From NCBI RefSeq assembly GCF_016920785.2, contig NW_024609837.1:48672745-48736744 (forward strand): a DNA stretch of 64,000 bases, written 5' to 3'. The DNA comes from Ixodes scapularis. Lineage: Eukaryota; Arthropoda; Arachnida; Ixodida; Ixodidae. This document shows positions 56,201 through 64,000 of this stretch, piece by piece (position 1 is the first letter of the stretch; the number at the start of each line of letters is the position of its first letter). Below the pieces are notes generated by a model. That model saw only the letters and a list, made by a program, of their open reading frames with translations. It was not told where the DNA came from and made no database searches. The translations under genes and the position numbers were made by a program.

Positions 56201-58659
56201 ACTTCACCTACCAGGCACTCAAAATCGAAACCACCTCTTTTCTCTGCATGGTCAAACAGATCCCATAATGCAAAACGCGCGGTGATTCAGGCGGGAAGTT
56301 TTGCGGATAGTCTAATGTCTGTCTTTTATAATTTTTTTTCGGCGCGACAGTCTCAACCTGGACTTCACGCTTTGTTTCAGCAAAACTCAAACAGCGGCAA
56401 AAGGAGCGATCCCAAAGAGCCGATGCGCGTCAGAGCAAGGCACCTGACAACGCACCATCGGCATGCGATTTATCCGTTGTGAGTTGTCACATGAATTGTG
56501 CGCCCTTTCGATCGGCTCTCAGGAGCCGTAGCTTTCGTCCTTTTTCAGAGTAGGCTAAAACGAAGTATACAGCTGTGATGCGAACAGGTGGCAAGAAAAA
56601 AATGTTTTTATTAAACATTTGTACTAACTGTGAACGCCCGTTTTATCCCTCCAACTAGCCAAAAAAGCCGTCTTAAAAAGTGCGCGCCATCTAGTTTTCG
56701 CTCTACTAATTATCGTGGCCCGCCATTGCCTGCGCACGTAGTCGGAGGATTTACTCGACACAAAGGCGGCGTCGGCGTTCCGCGTGACATCGGCTCACAG
56801 CCGTATGCCTGTATACAAAGCGAGCGCAGCCTCAGCGTATTCGGAGGACTCGGAAAACAATTTCACTTTACATTGCAAACAAAGGGTGACCGCCAGCGGT
56901 CTATTGAATCTCACATTTTTCTTCAAGCATTCCCAGGATTTTTAGCGCCGTTCAAGTTAATTGTTTACGGATCAAGGGGGCTGGAATATTCGTGTGTGCG
57001 TGGAGGAATTTTCATTGCATGCGGCTGCCCCGAAGGAGCCACGGCGTTTTAGCTCCACAAGCACAGTTCCGTATTTTACCGAATGATTTTCTTTTTAGAA
57101 GCATCCAGCTTGTTTACGCCTGCTCTTGTATATTCTGGTGTGGGACGCTCCTGGGAATATTTGGAAATGTTGGCGTCTATACTCTATTTCAACGTTATGA
57201 TGTACCGCAGGAAGGACACAAGCGCGAGCTCTTTGCTCTGCATGGGGCACACCTCGGCGGCACAAGCTCGCGTGCATTAAGGGCAGCTGCCAACGCTATG
57301 AGCTCGCGCTTTTAGCCTTCGCTGTGGTACAACATAAAATAAGTGGGTATTCACACGGAGGAGAAATCTCTCGCTTGCGCTTCTGCAGATGGACATTAAC
57401 CAGCATCTCCTTTACCAGAGATCATTTCGTAGTCCGGTATAATCTCGTAGTCCGACATTTCGCGGTATAATACGCATCCATTTTATACTCTCGTCAGCGC
57501 GCTCCGGGCCTTAAGCGCGAAACACATGTACGACGAAACCGTCCGATCCGACGTCCGACCGCGCAATACGACGGTCGGAGGCGAGGGTTTTCTACGCTCT
57601 CCGATGCTACGAAAACCCTCTCCCCCCAAGGTCATTCCCGCAGTCCGCACGTCGGATCGGAAGGTGAGAAAGTAGAGTGAGAAAGTTAAATTCGTCAGCT
57701 GACACTGACGTCCCCCTCGGCCTTCCACAATCTGTCTTAATCTGGAACAGGTGAGGGAGTGCTGCTCGTTCCGTCCCCGGCTGACCTCACTCTCGCGAAA
57801 ACTTCTCCAGTAGAGAGTACCCTATTAATTACGGATAAAAGAGGGATATAGATAACATTACAGACAACATACACTTTAAACTTGCAATAATTTGTTGCAA
57901 GTTGTGAGCCTGCGTCGTTTGTGTTGTCTTCCATATCATTCTTTTATTTTTGCAACCTTCCTTAGAGTAGGCTGTGTATAAAAGCAGCGGTACCCCACTG
58001 AAACAAACCTGCAAAAATATCTGCAGAAACAGACCAGTCTAATTTCAATGATGCTATGAGATAAAGTACCTGGCCAAAATATTTAAAAATGCGATATCCT
58101 TACACCTGTATGACATACTGGCCTGCAAGTATAGCCCAACGATACGTCGTTATAAGAGGCCATCAATTCGTGGTTATAGCCTAGGCCACCGGTAGACGAT
58201 TCCGGTCCCTCGCATAAAGATACCAATAGCGGTGCGAGGGTACCGGCCGCTTACATGTGCGACTTTCTCTACTTGCATCCCTTTACCGGCGTGTCTCCAT
58301 CCTTTTAATGGCGGCCGCCAAACCCATGTCAGCGGCCTGTATCCGAAACTGGGTGGCCCGTGTCCGATACCCGGTGACTTGTATCCATGTACCGGAAACC
58401 TATCTGTATATGTATGCGAGTGACATGTGAGGTTATACCCATGTCCACTATGAACCTCCATAGAGAAGCATAAAGAAGTACGGGTGTTTTTTTTCTGTAG
58501 GGTAGCCAACTGGATTGGGTCAGCATCCCTTCCATCGCAGACCCGCGATGAGTGATATTTTTCTCCTTAGCTATGCGGGTACATGTACATCACATTAAAT
58601 GTTTACTTTAGTACGCACATGGTTTACGTTTCTATGGGCAACAATGCAAAAGAACAAAC
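56201..58659. other. Unassigned region
   Basis: The longest frame is plus 56630-57052 (140 codons) with no domain I recognise. GATCGGCTCTCAGGAGCCG at 56510-56528 forms a small hairpin. 57500-57680 is GC-rich with repeated CCGATCCGACGTCCG-like words in both orientations. Short GTATCCG/CCGATACCCGGTG(A)-like repeats lie at 58330-58400. No established gene. Confidence 0.4.
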
Positions 58660-59407
58660 AAGAAGAAACAGAGACAAAAATGAAAGACGCTTACAATTCC
58701 CTGTATTGCCATATTAGAGCGCAGCTCTTGAGAAAGAGGAGGAGTGAAAGGTACGAAGGGGAGGGTATGTCACTGCCCTCCGTACCCTTTCCTCCTCATC
58801 TCCTGCTTCCCTCCCATTTAGCTTTAAATTTTCGCTAAATTCCCTTGTAAATTAACTGAAAATTTCCCGCTAAATTTATCGGGGATATATTCCCTCTAAA
58901 TTTAGCGGAAATTTACCGAAAATATGACTCTACATTTGGTGCGAAAGTTTTTTTGTTAAATTTTAGGTGACGCGACATTGATTCACTTGATGTCAACAGG
59001 GTAAAACTTTCCCGCTAAATTTGTCCGAAAATGTTTCTGCTGAATTTTGCGGGAGAGTTTTCCTGCTATATTTATCGGGAAATTCTCTCGGGTTGAGTGG
59101 CGTCACGTGTGACGTCACGCGACGTCACGGGGGTAAAATTTCCCACTAACTTTTGCGACAAATGTTACGGCTAAATTTTGCGGAAACATTTCCCGCCAAA
59201 TTTATCAGAAACATTTTCTCGCTAAATTTAACAGAAAAATTTCAAACCAAGTATAGCGCAAAAAAATGTTGCCCTTGTGACGTCACACGTGACGTCACGT
59301 GTGACGTCATTATGGGAAACGTCCTATAACGAAACGCGCAGTTACGCCGACGGCGACGGCGACGCCCCTGAAACCGGAAACGGCGCCTAAGAGTTGCGCT
59401 CTAAAAT
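58660..59407. mobile_element. MITE-like element rich in CCGCTAAATTTAGCGG, full copy
   Basis: TTAGAGCGCAGCTCTTGAG at 58714 pairs with AAGAGTTGCGCTCTAA (reverse complement TTAGAGCGCAACTCTT) near 59390-59405. Inside are a purine-rich and a pyrimidine-rich block and then many C(C/G)GCTAAATTTA(T/G)CGG-type units. Finally TGACGTCAC/ACGTGACGTCACG runs (59100-59310) and a (GGCGAC)n-like piece occur. Non-coding; related to 20615-20830 and 16300-16700. Confidence 0.75.
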
Positions 59408-60780
59408 CGCTGGGTATTTGTTCATCCCGCTATTTCGTAGGTTGCTTGTAGAATACATCAATCCCCGGCACGAGAATTTAAACCTATTGTGAAAAACGGT
59501 ATCATGAATCATGCAGTAAAATAACAATGTCGGTATGTAATCTGAAGAAAGCTTTGCCTTTTCGTGTTCCACCGAAACTATTTTCTATTATTTTCTTGTT
59601 TATTTTTATTTTATTAACATTTTACTCGAATATTTGAGACATAGCAATATTTAGACGATGTTCGGGATGCATAAAATTGTACTCATGCAAAAAGTGATAG
59701 TATCGACATTTTTTTAATCTTCCGCCTATCAGGTCAAGCTTGCGCATTTGGGCTTTGCTGGCGGCGACGAGGGTTTTCGGTTCCAAAGTTCTATTCTTCG
59801 AGCAAATATTTTTGCATTTTTTGCGCTCCAGACATTAACGTTTTATGTCCTCTATAAAGGACTTAATTCCCAGAACTTAATCCTGAAAGCCAACTAACCT
59901 TGGTACATTTTACATACTTTTATATTTTTGCTGGCGTTCTGCTTCTTCGATGGTATGAAAAGCGAGTTCAGAAAGCTTTTTATGCCTATGTGGTTTGAAG
60001 CCTTCTAACACATATACAGCTTCCAAGAATTAAATCGATGAAAAAAATAATGTAACGCGTTGTACAGGAGAGACACTCTCAGCGTCGCTTTTATTAAGGC
60101 CACGAATGTGTTCTTAATTGTGTTTTAGCTATGCCTTTGTCAAATAGAAGATTCGAGAGTGATTTCTTTTGCAGAGAGTGGTGATCTGTTGAATAGATGC
60201 TAACATACTTCTGTGTTCTGTTAATTTTTATGATCCTTGTCGCGCCAGCAGAAATTTTACTTTTTTTACCTTCGAACTTGGTTTAAACTCTTACCACTGC
60301 GACAGTAATAAGAGTTTGCATACGGAACGTGTGCTAATTTAAATTAATCGTATCGTATCCTATAACTTGGACATTTTCATGGTTCCCTCAGTTTTTAGCC
60401 GGGACCTTGGAGATTCCAAATTAATGTTGAAACTCTGTAGTACATTTTGTGTGAAGTGGGCCCACTATTTGTAGCCATGTTAATTGGTACATTTAATTAT
60501 TTAGGCGCGCTGAGTCTTCTGTTTATCTTCCTGTGTGAGCCAGCGTGAAGACCTACATTGTTGTTTATTGGCCACATAAATAAATAATATTAATATTATT
60601 AACACTATTATATTATTAACGTGTTTGGTTTCCTAACGTAAATTAATTAAGTTAATCAAATCAAAAAAATTTCTGTACGTCCATCCCGAACAAATTTACA
60701 ACTTGACACACAAATCACGAACTTCAGTTCTCTACGTAGTCAGCGTCTGGTTCTTTAGATTTCTTTGAACGTTGACGCTA
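59408..60780. other. Unassigned AT-rich region
   Basis: No gene recognised. Short AATATTATTAAC-type repeats at 60583-60625. Some of this may be the remainder of the Penelope-like element whose reverse transcriptase core is at 61.8-62.3 kb, but no motif proves it. Confidence 0.35.
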
Positions 60781-60834
60781 CAACTACAAAAACACAGCGA
60801 GAGCGCAGGCCAGCTGGTGTAAGCTTACCATTCT

Positions 60835-60942
60835 GTTAAAACACCTGATACTGTGTGAGAGGCGTCATCTGACGGACCTTCTTTCCTGTCTCTCTACTTT
60901 TTGTTGTTTCAGTATTCCTCAACCAACCTCAGGTGTTTTAAC
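60835..60942 (+). ncRNA. Candidate pre-miRNA-like hairpin 1
   Basis: GTTAAAACACCTGA (60835-60848) pairs perfectly with TCAGGTGTTTTAAC (60929-60942). Inward, UGUGUGAGAGG pairs imperfectly with UUCCUCAACCA after a 3x3 internal loop, and a pyrimidine-rich loop follows. The total is 108 nt. The small palindrome-like GGTGTAAGCTTACC lies about 15 nt upstream. A related hairpin follows 189 bp downstream. The strand is not determined, since the inverse could also fold. Confidence 0.4.
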
Positions 60943-61023
60943 AAACTAACAACTACATGGCTGCTGCCGGTACTTCTTTGGAGAGACAGTGAGTGTGCAG
61001 ACGAGCTGGTGATAGCTTATCAT

Positions 61024-61131
61024 GTCATATAACACTTTACTGTGTTGGAAGAAATTGAAAACTTCCTGTGTCTGTTCCTTCTACTGAAAAGTTTCCAAAT
61101 TCTTTCACCACATTCTTAGGTGTTATATGAC
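61024..61131 (+). ncRNA. Candidate pre-miRNA-like hairpin 2
   Basis: GTCATATAACAC (61024-61035) pairs perfectly with GTGTTATATGAC (61120-61131). After an internal loop, TGTGTTGGAAGAAATTGAAA (61041 onward) pairs over about 24 positions with AAGTTTCCAAATTCTTTCAC (61090 onward), with three mismatches. It is 108 nt in total, the same as hairpin 1. The octamer TACTGTGT sits 14 nt from the 5' start in both. Shared flanks (AGCTGGTG-xx-AGCTTA upstream, ACTTCTTTGGAG downstream) show that the two arose by duplication. Confidence 0.45.
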
Positions 61132-61149
61132 AAAACTTCTTTGGAGGTC

Positions 61150-61829
61150 TGTCGAAATCGCAAAAATATTTACGCCGCAACAGTAGAGAACTTGGAAAAC
61201 TCTAGACCAAGGGGGGTGTATTTTATGGTGCAAAACGTCTCTGGGCGCAAAGTGAAAAGCGCAGGGAGCATAACAATTTTTGTGATAACGTTTCGATGAA
61301 CCGTGGCATTGGCGTAATGACTTAAGAAGGCTCCGTTTTTGCCATTAATTTTTAAACAATGGAGGATTTTTTTTCTCCACAATATTTTTGTCAAATTCAA
61401 CCTTCATTATTGTGTCCTTTGAATGCAGTGGGTAAGAATAGTGTCTTCATTTCTCGAGAACCTGGCTACCACCGTGTTCTCCGCATGGGATGTAGAGCGA
61501 AACTTCGGTGGCGGGAATACGCAGTGCTCCTGATTTTGCACATTCGCAGGTAACAATAAAAACAAGGGGCACTCTGAAAATTTGCACCGCCATATTTAGT
61601 GTCTGTAACATTAGTGAAGCCAGGACGCGCCACGATTTTTTAATGATATTATAACGATGTTTTGGTGTTTCACCGTCATTCCCGATGAAAATACGAATAT
61701 CTAAATATTTCGTATACCTCTACACGTTCACAACATAGAGAGAAAGATAAAAAGGCCTTACAACTTAAATGTTGGTGCAGACAAATCTTGAAAACAATTA
61801 TTTGACGCTTCAAGAACCTGACAAAAAGA
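61150..61829. other. Unassigned region
   Basis: Short open frames only; no recognisable gene. It may contain decayed connector sequence of the adjoining Penelope-like element. Confidence 0.4.
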
Positions 61830-62300
61830 TTAATCTCATTTCATTTATTGGACATTTAAATGTAATAGTGATAGCAAGTGTGGTCTTTCTCGCGCTCTAC
61901 TGTGAACTGGATGCTCGGTTCGACGAAGTACAAATGTTCCAGAAAGTTGCGAACTTCTGACTCTTCGATGAAGCAGAGGCAATCATCCATGTACCACACA
62001 AACACCTTGGGGCTTGCTGAGAATTACTGCAGTGTGCTCTACTCAATGGCTTCCAATCTCAGATTAGCTGCAATGACCGAGATGGACTCTCCAATTGCGG
62101 TTTCGCTGGCCAGGCTGAAGAACTCTCCTAGAATGTTGAAATAGGTGCTCCTAAGGCTAAACTCAAGGAGGCGCACAGATTACCTTTAATTCTGGATGGT
62201 GTTTGCAGACTTTGGGAGGATCTTAATAGTTTCGCCTGGATGTGTGTAGTAAAATTCTTTCTTGAGTTATTGTTGGGCCATGTTATAGAAAAGATATTGC
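61830..62300 (-). pseudogene. Penelope-like reverse transcriptase core with intact YMDD
   Basis: The minus strand reads G-E-F-F-S-L-A-S-E-T-A-I-G-E-S-I-S, the G-T-A-M-G-S-P-V-S motif in altered form, and then N-L-R-L-E-A-I-E. After stops it reads V-F-V-W-Y-M-D-D-C-L-C-F-I (YMDD at 61982-61993), E-V-R-N-F-L-E-H-L and the P-S-I-Q-F-T-V-E strand. The motif order is that of Penelope-type reverse transcriptases, of a subgroup different from the 46-kb copy. The rest of the element is not recognisable. Confidence 0.8.
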
Positions 62301-62439
62301 ACCTTGAGTTCGTAGAAACCTCTAATTACGTCTAATATATGCAGGACTGGTTCCGCCCCGAGAACAAACGTTTCATTCCGGCCCATCGTTGACTTCACGA
62401 CCTCACCGCTTTCAGCATTATTGAACTTTTTATTTTTGC

Positions 62440-63960
62440 TTCAACTATTACTAAGAACATTTAAGTATAAGCTAGAAAAAAATTATTGACGCGCGATTAC
62501 TTTTTTAACAATACTAGCATGATGATAAATGACTTGGAGAGCGGAAATAACAGATCGCAAAGTTTCAACTTCCGGGATGGAAACAATGTGCTCAGGTAAA
62601 TTATTCCTCTCAGAGATATCCAAGTGTAATGAAGAAAACTTGAATTGATTAGTCCTAGGTGCAGCTAGATGAATTTTGAGCGGATGATCTCTGCAGTGAG
62701 AGACATGAAAAGCGTAAGTACAGTATCAATTTTTTTAAGGTTGCGATACGTTTTGTGTAGATATGTGATACGTGATATGGTTCTTCAGTATTTCAAAAGA
62801 GGAAGGTTTAGTTCAGCTTTCAATGCAGTGATACTGGCAGTAAAGGTAATAAGCACGAAGGATGCAGCGAGTGACTCGGTTTTGAAGATCTTTTAGTTTT
62901 TTTCTTCCAGGTATAACTTCCAGACAAGTGGGGCGTACTGAAGCTGAGGAGGGGTGAGATTTTTATACGCGATGAGCATAGTTTGTGAGATGGCCTCATG
63001 AAGATGACGTTTTAAAAGTCCTAAACTTATGTTAGCTTTCTTTTGCAGACATGCGACTGATATTAGGTTCCCCTGATACGTTATTGTTCAAGTTGATGCC
63101 AAGATTTTTGTACATTGTTTTACTTTTAATTGCTAGAAAGTGAATAATCAAACTGGGTAGTATTTTTTGTAGTGAATCATTAGGTTTTGTTAAAGTTAAT
63201 TTCCATCTACGAATCACAAAACGCGATTCAACATAAAACAAATAAATTTGTAAAACGGTGCAACGGACACATCTGTTATGTTTTATACATCACAACGTCA
63301 TCCGCATATAATCTAATGGTTAAGTTTAATAAAAAACATGGCAGGTCGATTTATGTATTTAACAGTGCCAGCGGGACCAGCACGGTTCCCTGCGGTACTC
63401 CTGATATAACCACTTTCTTTGAAGAGCAAATAATATCTATTGTAATATTATAACTTTAATTTTGAGAGAAAGTTAATTATTCAATATATAATCTATGCAT
63501 CTATTTGGAGGGCGTAAAGTGTTTGAATAAGACCACTGTAGGGACATTGTCGAAATCTGTTCTACAATTGATGAAAATGGCATGCATCCAGTTTTTAAGG
63601 AGTAGGATTTGGGGGATCTCAGTTTCCAGTTCAAGCAGCTGAGCTTCACAAAACAGAGACCACTGAAAACCGTGCTCGTTAGTGAAAAGTAAAATGTTTA
63701 CACATAAGTAATTCATATATGTAAAATAGATAACGTGTTCCATCATTTTGCTTCGCACAAACGTTAAAGAAATAAGCAAGGGATTAGAACGATCGTCCTT
63801 TGAAACGTCTTTAATAACGGGGACAACCATAGCTACTTTCGAATCAACCGGTAGAACACCGGAATCAAGGGATTTTGGCAGATGTTGGATAGATGTACAC
63901 TGGATGTTTCAGTAGTACTTTTTAGCACCATAGACTTCCCTACGCTGCACCAGCGAAAAA
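62440..63960 (-). mobile_element. CR1/L2-like LINE reverse transcriptase, decayed
   Basis: On the minus strand 63501-63830 gives V-V-P-V-I-K and H-G-F-Q, with I-N-C-R-T-D-F-D replacing the usual F-x-K-A-F-D. 63400-63290 gives S-G-V-P-Q-G-T-V-L and R-L-Y-A-D-D-V-V (YADD at 63297-63308, intact). 63032-63241 gives Y-K-N-L-G-I-N-L-N-N, and 62650-62900 the thumb-to-C-terminal part with A-E-L-N-L-P-L-L-K. Several stops and frameshifts separate these. The element runs off or ends near the right window edge. Confidence 0.85.
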
Positions 63961-64000
63961 AAACTTTTCCCTATTTAAAAATCCAATTTGTGTGATGAAT

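Noticed and set aside
61012..61022. TAGCTTATCA match to the start of miR-21
   Set aside because: A ten-base match located outside the stem of the nearby hairpin; coincidence is more likely, and miR-21 is a vertebrate miRNA.

Overview
The window looks like repeat-rich nuclear DNA from an arthropod, most likely a hard tick. Long stretches lack any convincing protein-coding gene. Reading frames with recognisable domains all belong to mobile elements, nearly all broken. The tick assignment rests on a diverged tRNA-derived SINE near 44.2 kb whose internal sequence resembles the SINE familiar from tick transcripts, on many tick-like inverted-repeat DNA elements, and on abundant Penelope-like, Gypsy, I/R1-like and CR1/L2-like debris. 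It is inference, not a database match.

Layout. 1-2.7 kb: remnant of a Ty3/Gypsy element on the minus strand (gag, protease, integrase in that order). 2.75-4.2 kb: two blocks of a GTGAGGGC-type minisatellite. 4.2-10.4 kb: mostly unassigned, with a 52-bp tandem repeat, a GC-rich block at 7.35-7.68 kb that may be a promoter and first exon, and a tRNA-like SINE head. 10.4-14.4 kb: an inverted-repeat element, then the most gene-like stretch: two sets of tandemly duplicated micro-exon candidates (72/75 nt and 48 nt), each bounded by splice acceptor and donor signals and all open in the same phase. 14.6-25.4 kb: palindromes, an element rich in CCGCTAAATTTAGCGG, and three copies of a 1.2-kb TA-flanked element, two of them fused tail to tail. 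26.3-27.4 kb: 3' part of a Penelope-like element with a hammerhead-like motif.

31.5-37.4 kb is a nested stack: a Gypsy element interrupted by a 409-bp MITE and by a 3.6-kb DNA element, which itself holds a Penelope fragment and another MITE. 38.1-40.05 kb holds two large fold-back elements. 45.1-47.6 kb holds two abutting Penelope-like copies in the same orientation. 47.8-49.5 kb is a second copy of part of the 3.6-kb element. 51.4-54.9 kb is an I/R1-like LINE with a YADD-to-YAND change and a TSD-flanked hairpin insertion. 55.5-56.2 and 62.4-63.96 kb are CR1/L2-like reverse transcriptase remnants, and 61.8-62.3 kb is a Penelope-like reverse transcriptase core.

The three most interesting signals outside ordinary transposon debris are the phase-0 micro-exon arrays at 11.2-14.4 kb, a pair of tandem pre-miRNA-like hairpins at 60.8-61.15 kb with different stem sequences but the same geometry, and integrase-before-reverse-transcriptase order in both Gypsy remnants. 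Boundaries of elements were read by eye and are approximate unless terminal repeats are named.
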